A DNA stretch of 64,000 nt from Streptomyces sp. 2131.1 (GCF_900105515.1 NZ_FNSY01000001.1:2976001-3040000), one strand, 5' to 3'. Positions 1 through 8,259 are shown, counted from the first letter of the stretch. Notes: generated from the letters alone by a model not told the origin. Program-made: numbers and translations.

Positions 1-296
1 GGACGGCCCGCGATGAGCGCCACGGCCTCCACCAGCTCGATGGTGCGGCCGGGGCGGACCGTCTGGACGCGGATCTCGCACTCGTCCAGGGCGAGGCGGC
101 CGAGGATGTCGAAGCTCACCCGTGACAGCAGCAGCCGCTCACCGGGCCGGTCCGCGAGATGGCCCTCGATGGCGTGCACGAGGAGGCCGCCGAGCGGGCT
201 GAAGTGCACCTCGTCCGTGCTCCACGCACCGCTCGCGTGCGCGGTCGGCTTGTAGTGGTGTGCGTCGATGCGCTCGTAGTAGCTGCCGGTACTCAA
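1..296 (-). CDS. Thioesterase family protein (N-terminal part, runs off window)
   Basis: The first 98 residues of a protein that continues beyond the window edge. Translation from the TTG at 296 begins MSTGSYYERIDAHHYKPTAH and continues with an HFSPLGGLL-type segment and a stretch ending VALIAGRP. This resembles the TesB-like/acyl-CoA thioesterase hotdog proteins common in Streptomyces, which hydrolyse acyl-CoA thioesters in the cytoplasm. The TTG start is chosen because AGGGAAG lies about 7 nt upstream and no other in-frame start fits. Only the N-terminal half is visible, so the catalytic residues of the second hotdog cannot be judged. A divergent neighbour is absent because the next stretch is decayed. 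Confidence 0.6.
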   Translation of the reverse strand, partial: MSTGSYYERIDAHHYKPTAHASGAWSTDEVHFSPLGGLLVHAIEGHLADRPGERLLLSRVSFDILGRLALDECEIRVQTVRPGRTIELVEAVALIAGR

Positions 297-381
297 CGGA
301 TGCTTCCCTCACGGCCGTACGGTTCGGGCACCCCCAGCGTGCCACCGGGGCCGGGGCGTCCGGCGACCGGGGGCCCGCACG

Positions 382-488
382 TCAGCGCCGCCGCTCCTCC
401 GCCGCGTCCAGCGCCGGGCCGAGCGCGGCGAGCGCGTCCCGGAGCAGCGAGGGCAGCGAGCCCGCCGGGACGACCAGCCGAGCCTCAT
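382..488 (-). pseudogene. Possible 3' remnant of an unrecognised gene
   Basis: The reverse strand reads ...EARLVVPAGSLPSLLRDALA... and ends AALDAAEERRR-type at a stop at 382. It looks like the helical C-terminus of a protein, but upstream of about 488 the frame only antisenses the neighbouring Abi fragment, so no complete gene exists. I cannot name the parent family. The abrupt junction with the Abi remnant suggests both are leftovers of a recombination or deletion event. Confidence 0.25.
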
Positions 489-889
489 GAACCGCGGTCT
501 CCTGGAGGGCGGCAGCGCCGAGGAGCGGGTGGGCCTGCTGCTGGCCGACCCCGTCGGCCGGCGGGAACGGCTCGCCGCGGTGGGCGTCCGCCTCAACCCC
601 TTCCTCCGCGAGGCGGTGGCCGCGGTCCGGGCCCGGTTCGGCGGCAGGGTCACGTACGCGGCCGTCCAGTTCGAGGGCGTGGACTGGGATCTGTTCGACG
701 TCATGACCTTCGAGCTCATCCGGTCCGCCGAGGTGGCCGACGTCTTCCGGGAGGGCGTACGCGCCCTGACGGCCGGGGACAAGCCGGTCGCCGTCACTGT
801 ACGAGGACCGGGACGGCACCACGTACCCGGGCCTGCCCTGGGAGCCGAAGGCCGCGTTCGGCGCGGTGGCCGCCCACTACCGCGCCTGA
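487..889 (+). pseudogene. Decayed abortive-phage-infection-type protein (deleted, frameshifted)
   Basis: From 487 the frame reads a central segment typical of the roughly 370-400 aa Streptomyces/Mycobacterium proteins annotated as abortive phage infection protein: RFGGRVTYAAVQFEGVDWDLF, then GVRALTAGDKPVAVT. Normally about 130 residues beginning EFGC follow. Here the frame breaks at about 798, and a different frame resumes directly with the family's C-terminus, LYEDRDGTTYPGLPWEPKAA through AHYRA to the stop at 889. The N-terminal third is also missing. So an internal deletion fused two distant parts out of frame, and the product cannot be functional. Family assignment is from memory of conserved motifs. 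Confidence 0.6.
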
Positions 890-914
890 CGCGGTCCGCC
901 GCTCCGGGAGCGTG

Positions 915-931
915 ATCGATTCGCAATCGAT
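915..931. promoter_or_regulatory. Inverted repeat upstream of the flavin monooxygenase gene
   Basis: ATCGATT-cgc-AATCGAT is a perfect 7-bp palindrome just upstream of a TTGACC hexamer (939-944). It could be an operator for the gene starting at 983. No regulator gene is adjacent. A second oddity is AAGGAG at 956-961, which is 21 nt from ATG 983 but ideally placed for an ATT codon at 968. Confidence 0.35.
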
Positions 932-982
932 TCCGGTCTTGACCGAGACCCATCAAGGAGTCACGCGATTACGCTCCGAAGC

Positions 983-2170
983 ATGTCCGACAGCGCACCT
1001 ACCGCCGGTAGCTCCCCGGCCCCCACCGACCTCACCGAGGACCGCCCCGTCTACGTCATCGGCGGCGGCCCCGGCGGACTGGCCGCCGCGGCCGCCCTGC
1101 GCGCGCGGGGCGTCCGGGCCGTCGTGCTGGAGAGGACCGGGAGCGTCGGCGCGTCCTGGCGGGGCCACTACGACCGGCTGCACCTGCACACCACCCGCCG
1201 CTGGTCCGCGCTGCCGGGGCTGCCGATGCCCAGGAAGTTCGGCCGCTGGGTGGCCCGCGACAACGTGGTGCGCTACCTGGAGAAGTACGCCGAGCACCAC
1301 GAGCTGGAAGTGATCACGGGCGTCGAGGTCTCCCGTATCGACCGGGCGGCGGACGGCAGCGGCTGGCGGCTGAGCGCGAGCGGGGGCCGTGAGCTGACCG
1401 GCCGCGCCATCGTCGTCGCCACCGGCTTCAACCACACCCCTCACCTGCCCGACTGGCCCGGCCGCGAGACGTTCACCGGCCGGCTCCTGCACGCCTCGGA
1501 GTACCGCTCCCCCGCCCCGTACACCGGCAAGGACGTCCTGGTCGTCGGCGTCGGCAACACGGGCGCGGAGATCGCCGTCGACCTCGTGGAGGGCGGGGCG
1601 TCGCGCGTACGGCTCGCGGTGCGCACCGTCCCGCACATCGTGCGCCGCTCCACGGCGGGCTGGCCCGCGCAGGCCACCGGCATCCTGGTCCGCCGGCTGC
1701 CCGTGGCCCTGGTGGACCGGGCCGGCCGCCTGATGGCCCGCGCGGCCGTCCCCGACCTCTCCGAACACGGGCTGCCCCGCCCCGACACGGGCCTGTACTC
1801 CCGGGTCAAGGAGGGCGCGATCCCGGTCCAGGACGTCGGCCTGATCGACGCGGTGAAGAGCGGCCGGGTCGTCCCGGTGGCGGCCGTCGAGTCGTTCGAC
1901 GAGGACGCGGTGGTCCTCGCGGACGGCACCCGGGTCACCCCGGACACGGTGATCGCCGCGACCGGCTACCGCCGCGCCCTGGAACCGCTGGTCGGCCACC
2001 TCGGGGTCCTGGACGGCCGGGGCCGCCCGGTGGTCCACGGCGCCCGCACCCCCAAGCAGGCCCCCGGCCTCTACTTCACCGGTTTCACCAACCCCATCAG
2101 CGGCATGCTCCGCGAACTGGCCCGCGACGCGGAGAAGATCGCGAAGCGGGTTTCCCGCAAGGGGCGTTGA
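983..2170 (+). CDS. FAD/NAD(P)-dependent flavin monooxygenase-like oxidoreductase
   Basis: A 395-aa flavoprotein. The FAD-binding Rossmann motif GGGPGG is at residues 27-32. An FMO/BVMO-type fingerprint, FTGRLLHASEY, is near residue 165. A second NADPH-binding GVGNTG motif is near 188 and the ATGYR motif near 325. The order and spacing fit class B flavin monooxygenases of the YUCCA/CzcO-like type, which oxygenate small nucleophilic or aromatic substrates with NADPH and O2. The substrate cannot be deduced. The ATG at 983 has no close SD; a TACGCT hexamer ends 7 nt before it, so the mRNA may be leaderless, or translation may begin at the ATT at 968 that follows AAGGAG. The gene is convergent with the next one, 3 bp apart. 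Confidence 0.85.
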   Translation: MSDSAPTAGSSPAPTDLTEDRPVYVIGGGPGGLAAAAALRARGVRAVVLERTGSVGASWRGHYDRLHLHTTRRWSALPGLPMPRKFGRWVARDNVVRYLEKYAEHHELEVITGVEVSRIDRAADGSGWRLSASGGRELTGRAIVVATGFNHTPHLPDWPGRETFTGRLLHASEYRSPAPYTGKDVLVVGVGNTGAEIAVDLVEGGASRVRLAVRTVPHIVRRSTAGWPAQATGILVRRLPVALVDRAGRLMARAAVPDLSEHGLPRPDTGLYSRVKEGAIPVQDVGLIDAVKSGRVVPVAAVESFDEDAVVLADGTRVTPDTVIAATGYRRALEPLVGHLGVLDGRGRPVVHGARTPKQAPGLYFTGFTNPISGMLRELARDAEKIAKRVSRKGR

Positions 2171-2173
2171 GGG

Positions 2174-3115
2174 TCAGCGGGTGAGGGTGTACCAGTGCGG
2201 GTCGTCGGCGTCGCCGTACTGCGCGTTCAGCTTCAGGCCCTCGGACGTACCGCCGATCCGCCAGCCGTCGAGCTCCCCGAGCTCGCAGTCCGCCAGCTCC
2301 AGGCTTACCCGCTGGTCCCAGGTGGACGTGGAGTCGTCCCACTCGTAGGACCACGTGCCCGTGCCGGTGCAGCGGTACTTGGCGCGGGCCACGTCGGCGT
2401 CGTCCTGGTAGGCGGCCTCGTGGTCCTTCAGGTTCTCGGCGCGGGCCGTGCCGTCGGGCGAAAGGCGCAGGGTGCCGCCGTGCCCGTCGTTCCAGGTGCC
2501 CGCGAGCCCTGCCGCGTCCGCCTGCGGCGGGGTGTACTCGGTGACCAGGCCGGCCGCGAACACCCCCGCCCCCACGACGAGTACGGCCACCATCGCCATG
2601 GCGCCGTACCCGAGGGTCCGCAGCAGCCGGGGGCCGTGCAGCGCGGAGTCCCGGGCGATCAGGGCGGCCCCGGTCAGCAGCGCGGCACCCGTCAGCCAGG
2701 TGACGGCCAACGGGCCGGCCGCGGGGCGCCATATCCCGGCGACGGCGGTGACGACGAGCGCCGCCGGGGCCGCGACGGCCGGCACCCACCACCAGACGTC
2801 CCGCCCGGTCAGGCGCCCACTCAGCCGGCGGGCCGCCCACACCAGCGGCAGGACGACCGCGAGGCTGCCCCACAGCACGGCCGGGACGCCGTAGCAGGCC
2901 ATGAACGGCACGACGAGCACGGCTCCGCCGGGCCCGTCGGCCGGGGCGGGCGACTCGACGGCCGTGCCCACCAGGCCGTATACCTCCAGGGCGAGCACCG
3001 TCCCCATGAACAGCGCGCCCGCCCCCGCGACGATCGACCGCCCCGACCACACGGGCGGCGGACCGTCGGACGACTCCGCCCGTTCCCGTACCCGCCACGC
3101 GGTGCTCCTCGCCAT
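2174..3115 (-). CDS. Polytopic membrane protein with C-terminal lipocalin-like domain
   Basis: A 313-aa protein. About five hydrophobic helices occupy residues 25-195: GAGALFMGTVLALEVYG, a segment with CYGVPAVLWGS, WWWVPAVAAP, and two more. A soluble C-terminal domain of about 115 residues follows (GTWNDGHGGTLRLSPDGTAR, KYRCTGTGTWSYEW), resembling the 'GTW...L.F..DGT' lipoprotein/lipocalin-like sensors seen in Streptomyces exported proteins. ATG 3115 has GGAGGGGG upstream. The soluble tail is probably extracytoplasmic. No specific function is recognised. It may be cotranscribed with the MFS gene upstream (29-bp gap). Confidence 0.7.
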   Translation of the reverse strand: MARSTAWRVRERAESSDGPPPVWSGRSIVAGAGALFMGTVLALEVYGLVGTAVESPAPADGPGGAVLVVPFMACYGVPAVLWGSLAVVLPLVWAARRLSGRLTGRDVWWWVPAVAAPAALVVTAVAGIWRPAAGPLAVTWLTGAALLTGAALIARDSALHGPRLLRTLGYGAMAMVAVLVVGAGVFAAGLVTEYTPPQADAAGLAGTWNDGHGGTLRLSPDGTARAENLKDHEAAYQDDADVARAKYRCTGTGTWSYEWDDSTSTWDQRVSLELADCELGELDGWRIGGTSEGLKLNAQYGDADDPHWYTLTR

Positions 3116-3144
3116 AAGGACCCCCTCCCGCGTGCATTCTGGCG

Positions 3145-4464
3145 CTACGCCGCCAACGCCGCCCCGGCGGGCTCCCTTACGCGCCGGATCACCAGCACCA
3201 TCAGCGCCGCCACCGCGCACAGCGCCCCCGCCGCGTACCAGACGACGTCGTACGTACCGAAGTAGTCCCGCGCCACCCCGCCCAGGAAGGCGACCAGCGC
3301 CGCGCCCACCTGGTGCGAGGCCAGCACCCAGCCGAAGACGATCGCGCTGTCCTCCCCGTACTGCTCGCGGCACAGGGCCAGGGTCGGCGGGACCGTGGCG
3401 ACCCAGTCCAGGCCGTAGAAGACGATGAAGAAGACCATCGGCGGCTCCACCGTGGGCTGCATCAGGAGCGGCAGGAAGAGCAGCGAGACCCCGCGCAGCG
3501 CGTAGTAGACCGCCAGCAGGCGGCGCGCGTCGAAGCGGTCGGTGAGCCAGCCGGAGAAGATCGTGCCGATGATGTCGAAGATCCCGATGACCGCGAGGAG
3601 CGAGGCGGCGGCGGTGATCGGCATGTGGTGGTCGTGCGCCGAGGGTACGAAGTGCGTACGGATCAGGCCGTTGGTGGAGGCGCCGCAGATCGCGAAGGAC
3701 CCGGCCAGCAGCCAGAACGGTCCCGTACGGGCCGCCTCGAACAGGACCCGTACGGTACGGGCCGCCGCCCCGCGCGTGGGCGCCGGCTTCTCGACGTGAT
3801 CGCCGCCGTACGGGGCGAGCCCCACGTCCGCCGGGTGGTCCCGCATCAGGAGCCAGACGAACGGGACGACGACCAGGGCCGCCAGCGCCACGGTCACCGA
3901 GGCCGGGCGCCAGCCGTGCCGGTCCACGATCCACGCGCAGAGCGGCAGGAAGACCAGCTGCCCCGAGGCCCCGGCGGCGGTGAGGATACCGGTGACCAGG
4001 CCGCGCCGGGCGACGAACCAGCGGTTGGTGACCGTCGCGGAGAACGCCATCGCCATGGAGCCGGTGCCGAGGCCGACGAGGAGGCCCCAGTAGAGCATCA
4101 GCTGCCAGGCGGCCGTCATCCACACACTGGCCAGCGCCCCGGCCGCGACCATGCTCAGCGCCACGGCCACCACCCGGCGGATGCCGAACCGGTCCATCAG
4201 CGCGGCGGCGAACGGGGCGGTGAGCCCGTACAGCCCCATGTCGAGGGAGACGGCGAGGCCGATCTGGCCGCGCGACCAGCCGAAGTCGTCCTGGAGGGGG
4301 TCGAAGAGCAGACCCGGCAAGGAGTTGAAGGCGGCGCCGCCGATGATCGTCACGAACGTGACGGCGGCGACGATCCACGCCCGGTGGACGCGCCGTCGGC
4401 GGGGCGCGTCGGGAGCGGTCGGCAGCGGGGCGACGGGGGCGGCGCTCTCGGTTGTCGGATTCAC
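3145..4464 (-). CDS. MFS transporter (OFA/monocarboxylate-like)
   Basis: A 439-aa, twelve-helix major facilitator permease. A short basic cytoplasmic N-terminus (PRRRRVHRAW) precedes the first helix, WIVAAVTFVTIIGGAAF. The loop 2-3 signature-like GLTAPFAAALMDRFGIRR and a central hydrophilic loop near residue 210 are typical. The FGWSRGQIGLAVSL segment is characteristic of the oxalate/formate and monocarboxylate MFS branch, so an organic acid is the likely substrate. The frame stays open far upstream, but the GTG at 4464 is the first start that avoids a nonsense-like leader. SD support is weak. Confidence 0.8.
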   Translation of the reverse strand: MNPTTESAAPVAPLPTAPDAPRRRRVHRAWIVAAVTFVTIIGGAAFNSLPGLLFDPLQDDFGWSRGQIGLAVSLDMGLYGLTAPFAAALMDRFGIRRVVAVALSMVAAGALASVWMTAAWQLMLYWGLLVGLGTGSMAMAFSATVTNRWFVARRGLVTGILTAAGASGQLVFLPLCAWIVDRHGWRPASVTVALAALVVVPFVWLLMRDHPADVGLAPYGGDHVEKPAPTRGAAARTVRVLFEAARTGPFWLLAGSFAICGASTNGLIRTHFVPSAHDHHMPITAAASLLAVIGIFDIIGTIFSGWLTDRFDARRLLAVYYALRGVSLLFLPLLMQPTVEPPMVFFIVFYGLDWVATVPPTLALCREQYGEDSAIVFGWVLASHQVGAALVAFLGGVARDYFGTYDVVWYAAGALCAVAALMVLVIRRVREPAGAALAA

Positions 4465-4627
4465 CCGCCCAGCATCCGGTCGCGGGCCCCGGCCCCACGA
4501 GTGGCCCGAGGGACATGGTTCGCAAGGATCGGGCCACCTGCCCGGCGCCCGTATGCGCGTACGATCTGCACCGCCCGGCGGCCGCACCCGCGCGCACGCC
4601 GCACCGTCCATGTCCTCGGGGGACTTC

Positions 4628-4960
4628 ATGCAGTGGGCCGAACGCCAGTACTTCAACCACGGGTCCTCGCTGATGCAGGGCTGGGGTGCCCTGCTGCTGC
4701 TCGTCGCCTGCGTCCTGTGGGCCTGGCTGGGCTTCCTGATCTGGGACACCGACGACTCGCTGTACTGCTTCCGCGCCTCGTCCATCTGCGAGATGGACAC
4801 CACGATGCCCAAGCAGCTGACCCTGCTGGGCATTTCGACGCCGCTCTCGGTGGCCGGCACTGGCCTGCTCGTCGCCGGAAGCGTGCGCCGGCAGACCAGC
4901 GCACACGTCCTGCGGGTCATCGAGATGCAGCAGTCCGAGGAGCGGGCGCGCAAAAAGTAG
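4628..4960 (+). CDS. Small two-helix membrane protein
   Basis: A 110-aa protein beginning MQWAERQYFNHGSS. Two hydrophobic segments are visible: ALLLLVACVLWAWLGFLIW (about 18-36) and TPLSVAGTGLLVAGSV (about 68-85). A short loop with two cysteines lies between them, and the tail is charged and probably coiled (EMQQSEERARKK). ATG 4628 is preferred because GGGGGA lies 5 nt upstream; ATG 4610 would add six residues. It is transcribed divergently from the MFS gene. No family is recognised. Confidence 0.7.
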   Translation: MQWAERQYFNHGSSLMQGWGALLLLVACVLWAWLGFLIWDTDDSLYCFRASSICEMDTTMPKQLTLLGISTPLSVAGTGLLVAGSVRRQTSAHVLRVIEMQQSEERARKK

Positions 4961-4969
4961 CGCCCGGGG

Positions 4970-6271
4970 TCAGCCGATCCGCTCCAGGCGGCGGATCGGA
5001 CGGGCCGCCAGCAGGACGCCCACCACGGCGAGGTTGATCACCGCACCGGCGATCAGCACCTCGCCGGTGCCCAGCCGGTCCGCCACCGGGCCCGCCAGCG
5101 CGCGGCCCGCCGCGACCATCAGCAGCGAGCCGGCCACGTCGTAGGCGTGCAGCCGGTTCAGGGACTCCGGCGGTATGTGGGTCTGGACCGTCGTCGACCA
5201 CATCACCAGCCAGAACGCGGAGGCCGCGCCCGCCACCAACTGACCGGCGCCCAGGGCCGCCACGGGCAGCCCGAGGCCCAGCACGACCAGGTTCACGCAC
5301 ACCCCGGTCAGCGCCACGGCCCCCGCCGCGAGCGGGCGTCGCGGGCGCAGCCGCAGGGCGAGCAGGCCGCCGACGACGCTGCCCGCGCCGCTCACCGCCA
5401 TCATCGCGCCGTACGTCCCCGAGCCGTGCGCCTCGGTGACCCGGACGGCGGTGAGCGGGAGCATCGGGCCGAGCACGGCGAAGCCGTACACCGTCCAGAC
5501 GGCGATCACACCCCACAGCCAGCTGCGGGCGGTGAACTCCTTCCAGCCGTCCACGAGTTCGGCCACGAAGGAGCCGTGCGGCGCCTCGTCCGAGGGTGCC
5601 GGGGCCAGCCGGAGCAGGAAGAGGCAAGCCCCCGAGACCAGGAAGGTGGAGGCGTTGGCGGCGTAGACCGCGCCGGCGCTCGCCAGACCGACGAGGACAC
5701 CCGCGAACGCCGGGCCCGCCATGGTCATCAGCGCTTCGGAGACCCGCAGCGTGGCGTTGGCGCGCTGGACGTCCGAGGCCACGCGCGGCACGGTGGACGC
5801 CACGCCCGGCTGGAACAGCGCCGCCCCGACACCGGCCACCGAGCTCAGCGCGTACACCGCCCACAGCGGCGGGTTGCCGGCGGCGAAGGAGACGGCGAGC
5901 ACGGAGGCGCCGATCAGCCGCAGCGCGTCGGCGATGATCATCATGCGGCGCGGGGTGAACCTGTCCGCGAGCACGCCGCCGAAGAGCACGAACACGGCGA
6001 GCGGGCCCATCCAGCAGGCCAGCGCGTAGCCGACGGACGAGGCGGGACGGCCGGCTCCGAGCAGTCCGGCGGTGAGCGCGACGGGGATCATCCCGTCGCC
6101 GAAGACGGCGGCGGTCCGGGCGACGAAGAACAGCCTGAAGTTACGGTTCCAGAGCTGCCCGCCGGTCTCCTCGAAGAGCGGCGGCAGGGGCGGGAGAGGG
6201 GACGGACCGCCGTGGGCGGCCTCGGGGTCCGCGGCGGGAATGCGCACGGGGTCTGCTGACTTTTCCTTCAC
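4970..6271 (-). CDS. MFS transporter (multidrug/EntS-like)
   Basis: A 433-aa permease of the MFS_3 type. It has LWNRNFRLFFVARTAAVFGD at the first helix, GGVLADRFTPRRMMI as the loop 2-3 motif, and the FQPGVASTVPRVA stretch shared by EntS and tetracycline/macrolide-like exporters. Ten to twelve helices are visible. Start GTG 6271 is uncertain: no strong SD is present and a second GTG lies about 24 nt downstream. It is divergent from the GlxA-type regulator at 6350, with a palindromic site in the 78-bp gap, so that regulator probably controls it. Export of a drug or metabolite is inferred. Confidence 0.8.
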   Translation of the reverse strand: MKEKSADPVRIPAADPEAAHGGPSPLPPLPPLFEETGGQLWNRNFRLFFVARTAAVFGDGMIPVALTAGLLGAGRPASSVGYALACWMGPLAVFVLFGGVLADRFTPRRMMIIADALRLIGASVLAVSFAAGNPPLWAVYALSSVAGVGAALFQPGVASTVPRVASDVQRANATLRVSEALMTMAGPAFAGVLVGLASAGAVYAANASTFLVSGACLFLLRLAPAPSDEAPHGSFVAELVDGWKEFTARSWLWGVIAVWTVYGFAVLGPMLPLTAVRVTEAHGSGTYGAMMAVSGAGSVVGGLLALRLRPRRPLAAGAVALTGVCVNLVVLGLGLPVAALGAGQLVAGAASAFWLVMWSTTVQTHIPPESLNRLHAYDVAGSLLMVAAGRALAGPVADRLGTGEVLIAGAVINLAVVGVLLAARPIRRLERIG

Positions 6272-6287
6272 ACCGATGACATGTATC

Positions 6288-6308
6288 AGCTTATGGTCTA
6301 TACCAGCT
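6288..6308. promoter_or_regulatory. Putative operator between MFS gene and GlxA-type regulator
   Basis: An interrupted inverted repeat, AGCtta-TGGT-ctat-ACCA-GCT, sits in the short AT-richer divergent gap. The core TGGTCTATACCA is at 6294-6305. It overlaps where both promoters must lie. The partner is most likely the adjacent AraC/GlxA regulator. Confidence 0.4.
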
Positions 6309-6349
6309 AGGCACTTTCGCCGACCGGAACGGACCGAAGGGAGTCCGCT

Positions 6350-7342
6350 GTGCCGCACCGGGTCGTCGTCCTCGCCCTCGATGGGCTGATCCCCTTCGAA
6401 CTCGGCATCCCTCAGAGGATTTTCGGGATGGCCCGCCCGCTGGAGCCGCAGGACCGGGAGCGGAGGCTGTACGACGTCGTGACCTGTTCGGTACGCCCGC
6501 CGGGTCCGGTCCGCACCGACGCGGACTACACGATCACCGTCGGCCAGGGACCCGAGGCGCTCGCCACGGCGGACACGGTCGTCGTCCCGGCCAGCTACGA
6601 ACTGGGCCCGGTGTACGACGAGGGCCGGCTGACCGACGAACTGGCGGCCGCTTTCGCGCACGTCCGGCCGGGCACCCGGATGGTGTCCATCTGCACCGGC
6701 AGCTATGCCCTGGCCGCCGCCGGGTATCTCGACGGGCGCCCCGCCACCACGCACTGGGCCCACGCCGACCACTTCCAGCGGCTGTTCCCCGCCGTGCGGG
6801 TCGACCCGGACGTCCTGTTCGTCGACGACGGCGACGTGCTGACCTCCGCCGGGGTCGCCGCCGGGATCGACCTCTGCCTGCACATGGTGCGCCGCGACCA
6901 CGGGACGGCCGTCGCCAACGACGTCGCCCGCCGCACCGTCGTGCCGCCGCACCGCGACGGCGGGCAGGCGCAGTACATCCAGCGGCCCGTCCCGGACACC
7001 GAGTTCGCCACGACGACGACCGCACGGGCCTGGGCGCTGGCCCGGCTGGAGCGGCCGATCCTGCTGCGGGACATGGCCCAGCAGGAGTCGATGAGCGTAC
7101 GCACGTTCACCCGGCGGTTCCGCGAGGAGGTCGGCGTCAGCCCCGTGCAGTGGCTCACCCAGCAGCGGGTGGAGCTGGCGCGCCGGCTCCTGGAGTCCAC
7201 GGACCTGTCCATCGACCAGGTCGCCCGGGACGCCGGCTTCGGCACCTCCACGTCGCTGCGCCAGCACCTCCAGGCGGCCCTGGGCGTCTCGCCGACGGTC
7301 TACCGGCGGACGTTCCGCTCGACCGCGGGGAGCCGCGCCTAG
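6350..7342 (+). CDS. GlxA family transcriptional regulator (DJ-1/PfpI + AraC HTH)
   Basis: A 330-aa protein. An N-terminal class-I glutamine amidotransferase-like (DJ-1/PfpI) domain spans about residues 3-190 and includes the nucleophile-elbow region MVSICTGSYALAAAGYLDGR. A C-terminal AraC-type double helix-turn-helix follows (MSVRTFTRRFREEVGVSPVQ, then DQVARDAGFGTSTSLRQHL). Such proteins are ligand-responsive DNA-binding regulators rather than enzymes. GTG 6350 is preceded by GAAGGGAG. The adjacent divergent MFS exporter is the obvious target. The stop codon overlaps the convergent gene's stop. Confidence 0.88.
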   Translation: MPHRVVVLALDGLIPFELGIPQRIFGMARPLEPQDRERRLYDVVTCSVRPPGPVRTDADYTITVGQGPEALATADTVVVPASYELGPVYDEGRLTDELAAAFAHVRPGTRMVSICTGSYALAAAGYLDGRPATTHWAHADHFQRLFPAVRVDPDVLFVDDGDVLTSAGVAAGIDLCLHMVRRDHGTAVANDVARRTVVPPHRDGGQAQYIQRPVPDTEFATTTTARAWALARLERPILLRDMAQQESMSVRTFTRRFREEVGVSPVQWLTQQRVELARRLLESTDLSIDQVARDAGFGTSTSLRQHLQAALGVSPTVYRRTFRSTAGSRA

Positions 7343-7806
7343 GGGACTGCCGGCTCGGCGCCGTGGGCGCCGGGCTGGAGCTGGACCTGGATCAGCGGGA
7401 CGCTCCGGTCGACCTCGCACCAGATGCGCTTGCCCGCGCCTTCCGGCTGCCAGCCCCAGCGGTCGGCCAGGCCGTCGACCAGCTCCAGGCCCCGGCCGCC
7501 GGTGTCCTCACCGCGCGCGTGCCGCTGCTGCGGCGGGCGGCAGCTGGCATCGGCCACCTCGACCCGCACGGTCCCGGCCCCGGCCGGCGAGCCCGACAGG
7601 CCGAACAGCATGCGCAGCACGGCCGGACAGCCGGTGTGTACTACCGCGTTGGTGACGAGTTCCGAGATGAGCAGGATGAGGGTCTCGGCCAGCGGCTCGT
7701 CGTCCCGCACCCCGGACCCGGCGAGCCGTGAGCGCGCCCATCTGCGAGCCCGTCCGACCTCCGCGGGGTCGGGCCCGACCTCCAACTGAACCTGAAGCAC
7801 CTGCAC
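7339..7806 (-). CDS. RsbW-like ATP-binding protein (anti-sigma factor kinase type)
   Basis: A 155-aa single HATPase_c domain (GHKL fold). The N-box is ILLISELVTNAVVHTG (about residues 48-63). The glycine box region contains DTGGRGLELVDGLADRWG (about 102-119), and the domain ends near EVDRSVPL. Members of this large Streptomyces family act as anti-sigma or regulatory kinases, often paired with STAS proteins. A STAS gene and a sigma gene lie nearby at 8874-10072, although not in one operon. The gene is convergent with the GlxA gene and their stop codons overlap. A palindrome lies about 50 bp upstream of the start. Confidence 0.82.
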   Translation of the reverse strand: MQVLQVQLEVGPDPAEVGRARRWARSRLAGSGVRDDEPLAETLILLISELVTNAVVHTGCPAVLRMLFGLSGSPAGAGTVRVEVADASCRPPQQRHARGEDTGGRGLELVDGLADRWGWQPEGAGKRIWCEVDRSVPLIQVQLQPGAHGAEPAVP

Positions 7807-7856
7807 CGCTCACACCATCCGAACCGGCGGACACATCGCCTCGCGCCTCCTCAGGG

Positions 7857-7869
7857 TCACGGAACGTGA
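7857..7869. promoter_or_regulatory. Palindrome TCACG-gaa-CGTGA upstream of the RsbW-like gene
   Basis: A perfect 5-bp inverted repeat with a 3-nt spacer, about 50 bp upstream of the start at 7806. Such ATPase genes are usually next to an XRE regulator gene in Streptomyces; here none is seen, so the protein that might bind is unknown. Confidence 0.3.
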
Positions 7870-7951
7870 TTCCCTTGCACGACAGCATGGTTGACGTACA
7901 GTCACCGCAACAAGCGCTTCGGGCATATTCCAGCGCGAAGGAGTACGCGTA

Positions 7952-8145
7952 GTGCATACTGTGCGACGCACATTGCGGAGAGTCGAACAGTGACGCCGCA
8001 CGCGCCGGGGAACCGCCGTCCCGGCAGGCCCGGCCCCGCTGCGCCGATCGCGAGCGGCACACCTCGCGCGGACCCGGGGCGCCGCACAGGCCGCACCCGG
8101 ACCGCCAGGTTCCAGAACCACTCGCATCCCACGGAGGGTACCTGA
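7952..8145 (+). CDS. Possible pair of coupled small ORFs (13 aa leader + 51 aa)
   Basis: GTG 7952 follows AAGGAG at 7938-7943 and opens a 13-codon ORF (VHTVRRTLRRVEQ). Its TGA (7991-7993) overlaps a second GTG at 7990, whose ORF runs 51 codons to 8145 (VTPHAPGNRRPGRP...). That second start has GGAG 9 nt upstream. The strong SD and GTGA overlap look like translational coupling, but the 51-aa sequence is low-complexity R/P/G/T-rich, as random frames in such DNA often are. This may be a leader peptide, the remains of a lost XRE gene, or chance. Nothing is visible from 8146 to 8259. Confidence 0.28.
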
Positions 8146-8259
8146 GGCGGGCGCCGACTCCACCCCGTGACGAATCACGCAAAGGACACAAGCCGGTATC
8201 GGTGACGAGCCGTCGCTCTGTGTGACGCCCAGGGGCGGGGTGCCCCCGGGCCCCACCGG

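Noticed and set aside
953..2038. Long leftward frame over the flavin monooxygenase
   Set aside because: Arg/Gly/His-rich composition without motifs; the rightward frame has all FMO motifs.
3313..5037. 574-codon rightward frame over the MFS gene
   Set aside because: Low-complexity R/G/D/E/Q sequence; the leftward frame is a clear twelve-helix permease.
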